Source of the DNA: Rubrivivax albus
GTDB taxonomy: Bacteria; Pseudomonadota; Gammaproteobacteria; Burkholderiales; Burkholderiaceae_C
Reading direction: 5' to 3'
Assembly (NCBI RefSeq): GCF_004016515.1
Contig: NZ_SACT01000013.1
Span: forward strand, 1-52,672
DNA: 52,672 bases
Shown here: piece by piece, positions 6,510-14,698 of the stretch
Numbering within the stretch: position 1 is the stretch's first letter
Layout: every line of letters starts with the position of its first letter
Notes under the pieces: generated by a model
Databases searched by the model: none
Told to the model about the DNA's origin: nothing
Seen by the model: only the letters and a program-made list of their open reading frames with translations
Translations under genes and position numbers: made by a program

Positions 6510-6914
6510 AGACATCGCCCAGGCCGGGCGCAGCGGCTTTGGCGCGCGCACCACGGTCGTGCGTGCGCATCCCTGTGTTACAGGGGTGTGTTGCGAATGG
6601 CCAACGCCTTGTGACCAGGGGTGTAGGGACTTGTCCCTAAACTCCGGTCCATCGGGTTCGGGGCGACGTCGCCCCTCGACGGTGTGATCCTTTGAAATCA
6701 AGGGGTTTGAGGCACTTCATCGTGCCTGTTCGATCCCTGGATGTCTGGCACGGGTAACCGGTCATGGATTTCCCGAAGAAGGGCGACAAAGCCGTTCCCG
6801 TGACAATCCGACTACATGTTTCGGGCGGACGGTCACGGTCGGTTCACAAAGCCGGCACGCGGATTGCTCCCGCAACTGGGTCTATCGCTCAACCTTCCTT
6901 CAGGAGTGTGGTTC
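6510..6914 (+). other. Intergenic region upstream of the TonB-dependent receptor
   Basis: No protein gene is convincing in this 405-bp gap. It holds a small hairpin (CCCTGT-GTT-ACAGGG, 6571-6585), two copies of CAGGGGTGT at 6581-6589 and 6616-6624, and a 16-bp palindrome immediately after the second copy (6624-6639). An AGGAG ribosome site at 6902-6906 serves the receptor gene. No recognisable cobalamin or other riboswitch core was found by eye. Confidence 0.5.
6624..6639. promoter_or_regulatory. Palindrome TAGGGACTTGTCCCTA, possible operator
   Basis: Two perfect 7-bp arms are separated by two bases, about 276 bp upstream of the receptor start codon. The symmetry and length fit a dimeric regulator site. 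It is preceded by a repeated CAGGGGTGT. The binding protein is unknown, and a role as a small RNA hairpin cannot be excluded. Confidence 0.35.
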
Positions 6915-9440
6915 ATGTTCAAGAGGACGAAAGTCTCTGTCGGCGTGCTGCTCGCGATCGGCGGTGCCGTCGCAGTGACGTCGATGCCCGTCGTGGCGCA
7001 GGACGCTCAACGCGTCGAGGTCACCGGTTCGCGCATCAAGCGTGCCGACACCGAAGGCGCCCTGCCGGTTACCGTGGTCAGCCGCGAGCAGCTCGAAGCC
7101 AGCGGCGCGGTCACCGTGGCCGACTTCATGCGCACGGTGTCGTTCGCGTCGTTCGGCAACTTCCGCCCGCAGAGCGGCAGCAGCGCGCAGAGCTTCTCCG
7201 AAGTCAACCTGCGCGGCCTGGGTTCGCGCCGCACCCTGGTGCTGGTGGATGGCCGCCGCGTGGCCAAGTCGCCGAACGTGGGTGATGCCGCCGACATCAA
7301 CTCGATCCCGATGGCCGCCGTCGAGCGCATCGAGATCCTGACCGACGGCGCCTCGGCGATCTACGGCTCCGACGCCATCGGCGGCGTGGTCAACGTGATC
7401 ATGCGCAAGGACTTCGAAGGCGGCGTGCTGCGCTACGGCCAGACCAGCCCGTCCGTCAAGGGCGGCGACCGCGAAGAGATGTCCGCCGTGTTCGGCCTGT
7501 CCAGCGACCGTGGCCGCATGCTGATCGGCGCCTCGTCGAACAACCGCGAGATCATCTGGCAACGCGACAGCCCCCTGGGCACGGTGCGCGGCGCGTCGTC
7601 GTTCTCGAACAACTTCTTCACCGATACCGGCGCCTTCATCGAGGCGGTGGGCGGGCAGGCCACCTGCGAATCGATCGACGGCAACAACCTCTTCTACTAC
7701 TCGGGTGGCCGCTGCCGCTACGACTTCTCCGGGACGGCGGCCGACGAAGCCGAAACCGGCAACAAGTCGATCTTCGGCCGTGGCGAAGTCACGATCAACG
7801 ATGACTGGTCGGCCTACTTCAACGGCTCCGTCGTGCGCAACACCAGCTTCGGCCGCTATGCGCCGGTGCCGGGCTTCGTGCTGATCGAGCAGGGCACCGC
7901 GGCGTGGAACCTGATGAGCCCGGCCGCCCAGGCCGCCAACGCTGGCCGTGATGTCTACCTTGGCCACCGTTTCGCCGCTGGCGGCAACCGTGACACCGAG
8001 AGCGACGGCCAGCTGTACGACGTGCAGGTTGGCTTGAAGGGTGTGGTCGCGGGCTGGGATGTCGACTTCGGCATGCGCAAGACGGTCTCGCAGTACTACG
8101 AGATCGGCCGTGGCTACGTCGTGGAATCGCTCGCCCGTCAGGCCATCGTGGCCGGCGACTACGACATCCTGGACCCGTTCGGCGCCGATCCCCTGGTGCT
8201 CGCCGGCTTCACGACCACCACCGGCCGTGACAGCGTCTGGGACCAGAAGGAGTTCTACGCCAGCGCCACGCGTGACCTGTTCAAGATGGGTGGCGGCACT
8301 GCGGCCATCTTCCTGGGCGCCGAGTACCGCGAGGAGAACTACTCCGACATCTACGACAGCCTGAGCGAAGGCGGCGTGGTGCTGGGCAGCGCCGGCAACT
8401 CCGCTGGCGGTGGCCGTGAGGTCACGTCGCTGGCCGGCGAACTGCTGCTGCCGCTGACCAAGTCGCTGGAAGCAACCATCTCGGCCCGCTACGAGAAGTA
8501 CTCGGACTACGGTTCGGACTTCTCGCCGAAGGTCGCGCTGCGCTTCCAGCCGATGTCGAACCTGACGCTGCGTGCCTCGTACGGCAAGGGCTTCTCGGCG
8601 CCGACGCTGCCCCAGCTGACGCAGAAGCCGTCGTTCAGCGCGGATTCGATCGTCGACGAGCAGCACTGCCTGGCCGACGGCAACACGCAGGCGGTGTGCG
8701 ATGGCAACCCGTCGTTCCAGATCAACGGCCTGGTGATCTCCAACCCGGCGCTGACCTCGGAAAGCGCCACCCAGTTTGCGCTGGGCGGTGTGTGGGACAT
8801 CACGCCGAACTTCAGCATCGACCTGACCTACTGGGACATCAAGATCACCGACGTGATCTCGAACGTCTCGGCCCAGACCCTGGTCAACCGTGACAACGGC
8901 AGCAGCTCGCTGCCGATCCCGGCCGGCCTGAGCGTCACCCGCGATCCGGCCACCGGCTTCATCACCCAGGTGGTGCGCGGTGCGACGAACGAGGGTGAAC
9001 TGGTTCGCCAGGGCATCGACCTGAAGGCCGACCTGCAACACAAGTACAGCGGCCTGGGCACCTTCCGCCACAGCCTGGTGTACTCGCACCTGGTCAAGGC
9101 GTCGACCAATGGCGTGAGCTTCGAAGGCGAGTTCGGTGCTCCGAAGGACCGCGCGACCCTGACCAACCGTTGGCTGCTGGGCCCGTTCGCCACCACCTGG
9201 GCGGTGAACTACATCGGCAAGAACGGTGACGACGGCGTCGGTTTCGTCGGCAGCTACGTCACGCACGACCTGCAGGTGAAGTGGGACACCCCGGTCAAGG
9301 GCGTGAGCCTGACGCTGGGCGCGCTGAACCTGGGCGGCAAGCTGCCCCAGGCTGTGTCGGCGGACACCCGCCAGTTCAACTTCGACCTCTACGACCAGTA
9401 CGGCAAGCAGTGGTACGGCCGTCTGGAAGCGAAGTTCTGA
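6915..9440 (+). CDS. TonB-dependent outer-membrane receptor
   Basis: An 841-residue outer-membrane importer energised by TonB-ExbBD. The signal peptide spans residues 1-29 (MFKRTKV, hydrophobic core, cleavage near VVAQ). The plug domain starts at RVEVTGSRIKRAD and includes VNLRGLGSRRTLVLVDGRRV and the ERIEILTDGASAIYGSDAIGGVVNVIMRKDF hallmark. The remainder is beta-barrel and ends in the expected C-terminal phenylalanine (YGRLEAKF). The start is ATG at 6915, preceded by AGGAG. An upstream in-frame start at 6816 would block the signal peptide. The plug style is that of the RIKRADTEG group, whose members take up oligopeptides, glycans or unknown compounds. The gene stands alone, so the substrate cannot be inferred. 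Confidence 0.93.
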   Translation: MFKRTKVSVGVLLAIGGAVAVTSMPVVAQDAQRVEVTGSRIKRADTEGALPVTVVSREQLEASGAVTVADFMRTVSFASFGNFRPQSGSSAQSFSEVNLRGLGSRRTLVLVDGRRVAKSPNVGDAADINSIPMAAVERIEILTDGASAIYGSDAIGGVVNVIMRKDFEGGVLRYGQTSPSVKGGDREEMSAVFGLSSDRGRMLIGASSNNREIIWQRDSPLGTVRGASSFSNNFFTDTGAFIEAVGGQATCESIDGNNLFYYSGGRCRYDFSGTAADEAETGNKSIFGRGEVTINDDWSAYFNGSVVRNTSFGRYAPVPGFVLIEQGTAAWNLMSPAAQAANAGRDVYLGHRFAAGGNRDTESDGQLYDVQVGLKGVVAGWDVDFGMRKTVSQYYEIGRGYVVESLARQAIVAGDYDILDPFGADPLVLAGFTTTTGRDSVWDQKEFYASATRDLFKMGGGTAAIFLGAEYREENYSDIYDSLSEGGVVLGSAGNSAGGGREVTSLAGELLLPLTKSLEATISARYEKYSDYGSDFSPKVALRFQPMSNLTLRASYGKGFSAPTLPQLTQKPSFSADSIVDEQHCLADGNTQAVCDGNPSFQINGLVISNPALTSESATQFALGGVWDITPNFSIDLTYWDIKITDVISNVSAQTLVNRDNGSSSLPIPAGLSVTRDPATGFITQVVRGATNEGELVRQGIDLKADLQHKYSGLGTFRHSLVYSHLVKASTNGVSFEGEFGAPKDRATLTNRWLLGPFATTWAVNYIGKNGDDGVGFVGSYVTHDLQVKWDTPVKGVSLTLGALNLGGKLPQAVSADTRQFNFDLYDQYGKQWYGRLEAKF

Positions 9441-9497
9441 TCTCGCTGATGGTGTGATGCCGCGGTGGCCACACGGCCACCACGGCACCCGGTCTGC

Positions 9498-9529
9498 AAG
9501 GCCGCGGCTGTTTCGACAGCCGCGGCCTT
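9498..9529 (+). terminator. Rho-independent terminator, probably bidirectional
   Basis: A 14-bp perfect stem (AAGGCCGCGGCTGT with its complement) closes on the tetraloop TTCG and is followed by CTTCATT. It lies 58 bp after the receptor stop and 29 bp before the end of the convergent methyltransferase gene, so it can serve both. Confidence 0.85.
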
Positions 9530-9557
9530 CTTCATTCAGGTGCCAGTCTGCGCCAGA

Positions 9558-10535
9558 TCAGGCGGCCAGCAGGGTCCACCCCATCAGGTGCGGGCCCTCG
9601 GCCAGTGTGGCGGTCTCGACCTTTAGGCCGTGCCGCTGCAGGCGTTGCACCCAGCCCTGGAGCGCCGGCGCGTCCAGCGCACAGCGTCGAAGTTCCTCCA
9701 GTCGCAAGCGTGCATCCTGCAGGTGCTGCAGCCAGCGTGCATGGGCATCGTGGGCCACGGCCTCACCGCGCTGCCCCGCCAGCGCGAGCAGCTGGGCAGC
9801 GGCATCCTGGGCCTCACCGAGCACGTCCGCACCATCGGGTTGCGCGCGTCCACGGGCTGTCACGGCCGACTGCGCCGCGTTGAAGGCCTGGCGGGCGGCG
9901 TGGGCCGTGCTGTCCTGCGCCAGGCGTGCCCGTCCCTCGCGCGTGGCTGCCTGTGCCATCGGCCTCAGCATGGCGGCGCAGGCGGCCACCAGGCCGTCAG
10001 GGCCCAGCAGCATGGCGAGGTGCGCCAGTTCGATGGCTGCCAGCCGGACAGGGCGCGATTCGGCGTGATGGAGCACGAAGGCGATGCGGCCGCGGGGGGC
10101 GCGTACCCTCAGCACTTCATCCAGCGCCGCGTCGACCTCGGCGTACTCGATGCCGTACTGGCTGGTGACGAGGTCGACGCTGGCGGCGCGGAGCGGCAGC
10201 GCCTCCACCCGGGTGCCGCCATGAAAGGTCACGCGCCCGGGCGCGCCGGGGGGCCGTTCGCGCACCCAGGCAGGCGCCGTGGTGGCCAGGTCCACGGCGT
10301 GCAGGTCCACTGGCAGGTCGGGCCGGCTGTGCAGCAACAGGCGTGGCACGGCGCCCCCGCCGGTGGCCAGGTCCAGCACGCAGGCACCGCTGGGTGTCGT
10401 GGCGTGCATCGCCCGCCAGAAGGCGGCGATCTCACCGCCATAGTCACGCCCGAAGCTGCCGGCACAGCTGTGCCCGGCGCCGCTGGCCCAGTGGCGGGAC
10501 CAGACGGCCTGACGCAGCTTCAGCGCGTCGGGCAT
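9558..10535 (-). CDS. Class I SAM-dependent methyltransferase
   Basis: A 325-residue protein with a Rossmann methyltransferase core in its first half. Motif I is VLDLATGGGAVPRLLL (about residues 52-67), followed by an acidic VDLHAVDLA strand and VDLVTSQYGIEYAE, the motif IV region. The C-terminal ~150 residues are alanine-rich helices without a recognised domain. The substrate is unknown; small molecules are as likely as macromolecules. The start is ATG at 10535. It is convergent with the receptor gene and lies 28 bp downstream of the short-chain dehydrogenase on the same strand, so it may be cotranscribed with it. Confidence 0.8.
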   Translation of the reverse strand: MPDALKLRQAVWSRHWASGAGHSCAGSFGRDYGGEIAAFWRAMHATTPSGACVLDLATGGGAVPRLLLHSRPDLPVDLHAVDLATTAPAWVRERPPGAPGRVTFHGGTRVEALPLRAASVDLVTSQYGIEYAEVDAALDEVLRVRAPRGRIAFVLHHAESRPVRLAAIELAHLAMLLGPDGLVAACAAMLRPMAQAATREGRARLAQDSTAHAARQAFNAAQSAVTARGRAQPDGADVLGEAQDAAAQLLALAGQRGEAVAHDAHARWLQHLQDARLRLEELRRCALDAPALQGWVQRLQRHGLKVETATLAEGPHLMGWTLLAA

Positions 10536-10563
10536 GACGCCGCGGGCGCTAGCGACGCACCGA

Positions 10564-11322
10564 TCACTTCGGCGCCATCCGGATCGCGCCGTCGAGCCGG
10601 ATCACCTCGCCGTTGAGCATGTCGTTGGTGACGATCTGGTGCACCAGCTTGGCGTAGTCGGCCGGCGTGCCCAGGCGGCTGGGGAAGGGCACGCTGGCGG
10701 CCAGCGCGTCCTGCACCTCCTGCGGCATCGAGAACAGCATCGGCGTGCCGAAGATGCCCGGGGCGATGGTCATGTTGCGGATGCCGTTGCGCGCCAGGTC
10801 GCGCGCGACCGGCAGCGTCATGCCCACCACGCCGCCCTTGCTGGCGGCATAGGCCGCCTGCCCGATCTGCCCGTCGTACGCGGCCACGCTGGCGGTGCTG
10901 ATCATCACGCCGCGCTCGCCGGTGGGTTCCGGGTCGTTCTTGCACATGGCCTCGGCGGCCAGGCGGATCATGTTGAAGGTGCCGATCAGGTTGACCGTGA
11001 TCACCTTGCTGTAGACGGCCAGGGGGTGCGCGCCGTCCTTGCCGACGGTCTTGACCGCGGGGGCGATGCCGGCGCAGTTGACCAGGCCCATCAGCTTGCC
11101 CAGGCCGGTGGCCGCGGCCACGACGGCCTGGCCGTCGGCTTCCTGGCTGACGTCGCACTTCACGAACACGCCGCCGATCTCCTTGGCCACGGCCTCGCCG
11201 CGCTCGACCTGCAGGTCGGCCACGACGACCTTGCCGCCATGCGCGGCCAGCATGCGTGCCGTGCCTTCGCCCAGCCCGCTGGCGCCGCCGGTGACGATGA
11301 AGACCTTGCCTGCGATGTCCAT
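10564..11322 (-). CDS. Short-chain dehydrogenase, 3-hydroxyacyl-CoA dehydrogenase type II-like
   Basis: A 252-residue NAD(P)-dependent oxidoreductase. The cofactor motif is TGGASGLGEG (near 11-20), followed by an acidic VVVADLQ strand, NCAGI, and the catalytic Ser...YAASK set in STASVAAYDGQIGQAAYAASKGG. The overall pattern (NLIGTFNMIRLAAEAM, IAPGIFGTPML, EVIRLDGAIRMAPK) matches bacterial relatives of HSD17B10/IvdG. Those enzymes oxidise 3-hydroxyacyl-CoA intermediates, for example 2-methyl-3-hydroxybutyryl-CoA in isoleucine breakdown. A LiuR-like palindrome lies 22 bp ahead of the start, which supports a branched-chain or fatty-acid role. The exact substrate is inferred, not shown. Confidence 0.85.
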   Translation of the reverse strand: MDIAGKVFIVTGGASGLGEGTARMLAAHGGKVVVADLQVERGEAVAKEIGGVFVKCDVSQEADGQAVVAAATGLGKLMGLVNCAGIAPAVKTVGKDGAHPLAVYSKVITVNLIGTFNMIRLAAEAMCKNDPEPTGERGVMISTASVAAYDGQIGQAAYAASKGGVVGMTLPVARDLARNGIRNMTIAPGIFGTPMLFSMPQEVQDALAASVPFPSRLGTPADYAKLVHQIVTNDMLNGEVIRLDGAIRMAPK

Positions 11323-11343
11323 GTGTGCTCCTTGCGTGTGACG

Positions 11344-11359
11344 TTGACGTAAACGTCAA
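11344..11359. promoter_or_regulatory. Palindrome TTGACGTAAACGTCAA, LiuR-like operator
   Basis: Two perfect 7-bp arms (TTGACGT and ACGTCAA) flank an AA spacer, 22-37 bp upstream of the dehydrogenase ATG and so within its promoter or leader. As I recall, the LiuR (MerR-family) sites that control branched-chain amino-acid and acyl-CoA catabolism in proteobacteria have this type of TTgACGT-centred symmetry. The assignment is by resemblance only. Confidence 0.5.
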
Positions 11360-11416
11360 TTGTGCGGCAAACGACAACGCGGCCCGCAGGCCGCGTGGTT
11401 GGTCGGACAGGACGAT

Positions 11417-12070
11417 TCAGCCGAGGGCGGCGAACGCCCGGGCCGTGATCTCGTCGACGCTGCCCATGCCGCTGATCTTCGCGTAGCGCGGCGCGCCGGC
11501 GTCGCCGGTGGTGGCCCAGGCCGAGTAGTAGTCCACCAGCGGGCGGGTCTGCGCCTGGTAGACCTCCAGGCGCTTGCGCACGGTCTCTTCCTTGTCGTCG
11601 TCGCGTTGCACCAGCGGCTCGCCGGTCACGTCGTCGACGCCAGGGGTTTTCGGCGGGTTGAACTTGACGTGGTAGCTGCGGCCGCTGGCCGGGTGCGACA
11701 GGCGGCCGCTCATGCGCTCGATGATGGCCGCGTCGGGCACGTCGATCTCCAGCACCACGTCGAGCTTCACGCCGGCGGCCTTCATCGCGTCGGCCTGCGG
11801 GATCGTGCGCGGGAAGCCGTCGAACAGGAAGCCGTTGGCGCAGTCCGGCTGCGCGATGCGCTCCTTGACCAGGCCGATGATGATGTCGTCGCTGACTAGG
11901 CCGCCGCTGTCCATCACCTTCTTGGCCGCGACGCCCAGGGGCGTGCCGGCCTTGACGGCGGCGCGCAGCATGTCGCCGGTCGAGATCTGCGGGATGCCGT
12001 ACTTCTTGCAGATCATCGTGGCCTGCGTGCCTTTGCCGGCGCCGGGCGCGCCCAACAGGATCAATCTCAT
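11417..12070 (-). CDS. adk: Adenylate kinase
   Basis: Interconverts ATP + AMP and 2 ADP in the cytosol; essential. It has 217 residues, the usual length for the long-lid bacterial form. The P-loop GAPGAGKGT is at residues 7-15. The AMP-binding segments ISTGDMLRAAVKAGT and FLFDGFPRTIPQADAM and the LID region (GRLSHPASGRSYHVKFNPPK) are all present. The start is ATG at 12070 with GAGGAGCGAG just upstream; an open frame to 12190 adds unrelated residues and was rejected. It follows kdsB on the same strand after a 197-bp gap in which nothing was recognised. Confidence 0.97.
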   Translation of the reverse strand: MRLILLGAPGAGKGTQATMICKKYGIPQISTGDMLRAAVKAGTPLGVAAKKVMDSGGLVSDDIIIGLVKERIAQPDCANGFLFDGFPRTIPQADAMKAAGVKLDVVLEIDVPDAAIIERMSGRLSHPASGRSYHVKFNPPKTPGVDDVTGEPLVQRDDDKEETVRKRLEVYQAQTRPLVDYYSAWATTGDAGAPRYAKISGMGSVDEITARAFAALG

Positions 12071-12267
12071 CTCGCTCCTCGCGTCATCTTTGGGGGTGGT
12101 GCGCGATCGCTCCGGCCCGCGACGTGCCATCGTGGCCGGCAGGCGCCTTCCGGCACGATCTGCTGTCTCCACAAGCAGAATAGCACGCACATACCTGCAC
12201 CAGCCTGACGCGGCCTATGGGGTGCGGCGGCCTCCCCGCGAAGCCGCGGACGCGTGTCAATTGCGCT

Positions 12268-13011
12268 TCAACGGCCCCATTGCGCCCGCACGCGAGCCAG
12301 GTCCTCGGGCGTGTCGATGCCCGGGCCCGGCGCCAGCGGGCTCACGAGCACCGCGATGCGCTCGCCGTGCCACAGCACGCGCAGTTGCTCCAGTGCCTCG
12401 AGTTGTTCCGTGGGGGCCGGGGGTAGTGTCGGGAAGCGGCGCAGAAAGCCGGCGCGGTAGGCGTACAGGCCCATGTGCCGCAGTGGTGCGGGCTGGGGCA
12501 GGGCGCCGCCGCCGTCACGCCAGCAGGGGATGGGTGCGCGGCTGAAGTACAGCGCGCGGCCGGCCGCGTCGAGCACCACCTTGACCACGTTCGGGTTGCG
12601 GAACTCGTCGAGGTCGTGGATGGCGTGGGCGGCGGTGGCCACGGCGCATTCCGGGTGCTCGGCCAGCAGCCTGGCGCAGTCGCGCACCAGCGCCGGGTCG
12701 ATCAGCGGTTCGTCGCCCTGCACATTGACGACCACGTCGTCGCCATCGAGCCCGAGTTGCTCGCAGGCCTCGGCCAGGCGGTCGCTGCCGCTGGCATGGT
12801 CGCTGCGCGTCATCACGGCCTGCACCCCGTGGGCCGCGCAGGCGTCGACCACACGCTGCGCGTCGGTGGCCACGACGACCCGTTCGGCGCCGGCAGTGGC
12901 CACGCGGTCGGCCACGCGGACCACCATCGGCTTGCCGGCAATGTCGGCCAGCGGCTTGTCGGGCAGGCGCGTCGAGGCCAGTCGGGCCGGGATCAGGATG
13001 CTGAAATCCAT
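12268..13011 (-). CDS. kdsB: 3-deoxy-manno-octulosonate cytidylyltransferase (CMP-KDO synthetase)
   Basis: Activates KDO with CTP to CMP-KDO for lipopolysaccharide inner-core synthesis. It has 247 residues. Family motifs are IPARLASTRLPDKPL (8-22) with the nucleotide-binding Arg/Lys, VVATDAQRVVDAC, MTRSDHASGSDRLAE, NVQGDEPLIDP and YSRAPIP-type FSRAPIPCWRD. The start is ATG at 13011; an in-frame ATG at 13044 adds a non-conserved arginine/proline-rich leader. It forms a cluster with ycaR and lpxK, which also serve lipid A/LPS synthesis, only 10 bp after ycaR. Confidence 0.97.
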   Translation of the reverse strand: MDFSILIPARLASTRLPDKPLADIAGKPMVVRVADRVATAGAERVVVATDAQRVVDACAAHGVQAVMTRSDHASGSDRLAEACEQLGLDGDDVVVNVQGDEPLIDPALVRDCARLLAEHPECAVATAAHAIHDLDEFRNPNVVKVVLDAAGRALYFSRAPIPCWRDGGGALPQPAPLRHMGLYAYRAGFLRRFPTLPPAPTEQLEALEQLRVLWHGERIAVLVSPLAPGPGIDTPEDLARVRAQWGR

Positions 13012-13021
13012 CACCAGACCA

Positions 13022-13222
13022 TCAGGGCGTGGGCGCCTCGGCATCGAACTCCCAGGCCCGGGCCTCGGATTCCAGCATCACCGGAATGCCGTCGCGGATC
13101 GGGAAGGCCAGGCGGTCGGCGCGGCAAGCCAGTTCGGCCGGGCGCTGGGCCTCGTCCCGCAGCAGGGTCAGCGGGCCCTTGCAGATCGGGCAGACGAGCA
13201 GGTGCAGCAGTCGGTGGTCCAT
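13022..13222 (-). CDS. ycaR: Trm112-family (UPF0434/YcaR-like) small zinc-ribbon protein
   Basis: A 66-residue protein beginning MDHRLLHLLVCPICKGPL, the Trm112/YcaR signature with a C-P-x-C knuckle at residues 11-14 and a later Cys33. It ends with FPIRDGIPVMLESEAR, the conserved closing strand. Eukaryotic Trm112 activates methyltransferases; the bacterial role is not established. It is almost always located between lpxK and kdsB, as here (5 bp and 10 bp spacing), and is probably translated from the same mRNA. The longer open frame on this strand reaching 13585 is only an extension into lpxK. Confidence 0.93.
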   Translation of the reverse strand: MDHRLLHLLVCPICKGPLTLLRDEAQRPAELACRADRLAFPIRDGIPVMLESEARAWEFDAEAPTP

Positions 13223-13227
13223 GGTCT

Positions 13228-14277
13228 TCAGCGGGTTTCGCCGGTGGATCTCGGGGTGGGTGCCAGACCGGCCAGCAGTTGGTCTACCAGGGCAGGCGGC
13301 AGTTGGAAGTCTAGTCCGACGACCCAGACGCGAGCCGGGCCCACGCGGGTCGGGTCGAGCTTGGCCGCGTCCTTCTCCGTGCAAAGCACGTCGGGTGTGC
13401 CTGGCGGCCAGAGCGGGGTGGACATGTCGGCGTGGTCGGGCAGCGGCTGAGTCGTGCAGGTCAGGCCCGCGGCCCGCAGCATGGTGAAGAAGCGCTCCGG
13501 CGAACCGATGCCCGCGATGGCATGCACTGGGCGGTGGCGCAGCGCCAGCAGTGCCTGCGGGTCCATCGGTGCGCCCGCGTGCCAATCGGCCAGCGACACG
13601 GCACCGGACAGGCTGCGCTGGGCCACCTCACCCGGCAGGTCGGTGCTGGGCGCGGGCGCGTTGTACAGCACCCAGGTGGCCGGGGGCAGTGTCGCTGGCA
13701 GGGGCTGGCGCAGCGGGCCGGCCGGCAGCAGGGCGCCGTTGCCAGCGCCGCGCTCGTCGAACACCCACACGGCCAGGTCGCGGGCCAGCGCGTGGTGCTG
13801 CAGGCCGTCGTCGGCCACCAGCACGTCGATCTCGGGTGCCGCGCTCAGCAGCGCATCGGCGGCATCTGCCCGCCGTTCGCCGACGGCCAACGGGACGCCG
13901 GTGCGGCGCCGGATGAGCCATGGCTCATCACCTAGTCGTCGCGCGTCCAGCCCGGCCTCGGCGACGACCACGCCCCGCGACTGGCGGCCGTGGCCCCGTG
14001 AGACCACGCCCGGGTGCCACCCGGCATCCTGAAGCGCCTGCACCAGCGCGATCACCGTCGGCGTCTTGCCGGCGCCGCCGACGATCAGGTTGCCGACCAC
14101 GATCACCGGGCAGGGCGCGCGCCACGGGCGGCGCCAGCCCAGGCGCCAGGGCAGGGCGGCTAGGCCCGCCAGGCCGCAGTAGAGCAGGCTCAGCGGCCGC
14201 AGTGGCCAGGGGGGGGTGGGCCGGTCGAACCAGGCGGCGAGCAGCGCACGCTCCAGCGCCGCCCCGGGTGTGTTCAC
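13228..14277 (-). CDS. lpxK: Tetraacyldisaccharide 4'-kinase
   Basis: Phosphorylates the 4' position of lipid A disaccharide at the inner membrane. It has 349 residues. A hydrophobic N-terminal anchor (about 24-48) precedes the Walker A GGAGKTPT (67-74), and VVSRGHGR and GDEPWLIRRRTGVPLAVGERR follow. The D-x-x-LQHH motif (VADDGLQHHALARDLAV), typical of LpxK, is also present. The C-terminus contains FFTMLRAAGLTC and LCTEKDAAKL. It starts one base after the exbD stop, in one operon with exbBD, ycaR and kdsB. The order exbB-exbD-lpxK-ycaR-kdsB-adk is a Burkholderiales hallmark. Confidence 0.97.
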   Translation of the reverse strand: MNTPGAALERALLAAWFDRPTPPWPLRPLSLLYCGLAGLAALPWRLGWRRPWRAPCPVIVVGNLIVGGAGKTPTVIALVQALQDAGWHPGVVSRGHGRQSRGVVVAEAGLDARRLGDEPWLIRRRTGVPLAVGERRADAADALLSAAPEIDVLVADDGLQHHALARDLAVWVFDERGAGNGALLPAGPLRQPLPATLPPATWVLYNAPAPSTDLPGEVAQRSLSGAVSLADWHAGAPMDPQALLALRHRPVHAIAGIGSPERFFTMLRAAGLTCTTQPLPDHADMSTPLWPPGTPDVLCTEKDAAKLDPTRVGPARVWVVGLDFQLPPALVDQLLAGLAPTPRSTGETR

Positions 14278-14278
14278 G

Positions 14279-14698
14279 TCAGGGTGTGCCGCCGGCCTGG
14301 GCGGCGAAGGTCAGGCGCACCAGGCCGGCACGCCGTGCGGCGTCGAGCACGTTCATCACCGACTGGTGGGCCGCCAGGGCATCGGCCGAGACGATGACCA
14401 TCGCATCGCGGTTGCCGGCCGCCGCGGCGCTGAGCACCGCGCTGAGCTGCTCCACGCTGCGGCCGTCCACGAGCTCGCCGCGCACGCTGTAGCGGCCGTC
14501 GCCGGAGACCGCCACGATGATCTCGCCCGGCCGTTCGGGCAGCTTGTCGGCGTTGGCCGTCGGCAGGTTCACCTGCAGCTCCGTGAAGCGCGAGTAGGTG
14601 GTCGACAGCATCAGGAAGATCAGGATCACCAGCAGCACGTCGATGAACGGGATCAGGTTGATCTCCGGTTCCTCCGGGCGTTGGCGATGGAAGTTCAT
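14279..14698 (-). CDS. exbD: ExbD-type proton-channel component (biopolymer transport)
   Basis: A 139-residue inner-membrane protein that with ExbB turns proton motive force into TonB (or Tol-like) movement. It has one transmembrane helix (about 18-36) after a short cytoplasmic tail. The proton-carrying aspartate is Asp20 in INLIPFIDVLLVILIF. The rest is the periplasmic peptidoglycan-binding-like domain. It overlaps exbB by four bases. A TonB gene is not in the neighbourhood, and the distant receptor at 6915 is a possible client only by inference. Confidence 0.95.
   Translation of the reverse strand: MNFHRQRPEEPEINLIPFIDVLLVILIFLMLSTTYSRFTELQVNLPTANADKLPERPGEIIVAVSGDGRYSVRGELVDGRSVEQLSAVLSAAAAGNRDAMVIVSADALAAHQSVMNVLDAARRAGLVRLTFAAQAGGTP

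Noticed and set aside
6510..6914. A cobalamin or other riboswitch before the TonB receptor
   Set aside because: No B12-box-like core (GCCACTG) or other conserved riboswitch core was found; only simple repeats and palindromes.
6900..9488. A very long open frame (862 codons) on the minus strand opposite the TonB receptor
   Set aside because: It is an antisense artefact of GC-rich codons. Its translation is dominated by Ala, Arg, Val and His with no domain, while the plus strand encodes a full receptor.
12071..12190. N-terminal extension of adenylate kinase to 12190
   Set aside because: The extra 40 residues are not family-like, and a good ribosome site precedes the ATG at 12070.
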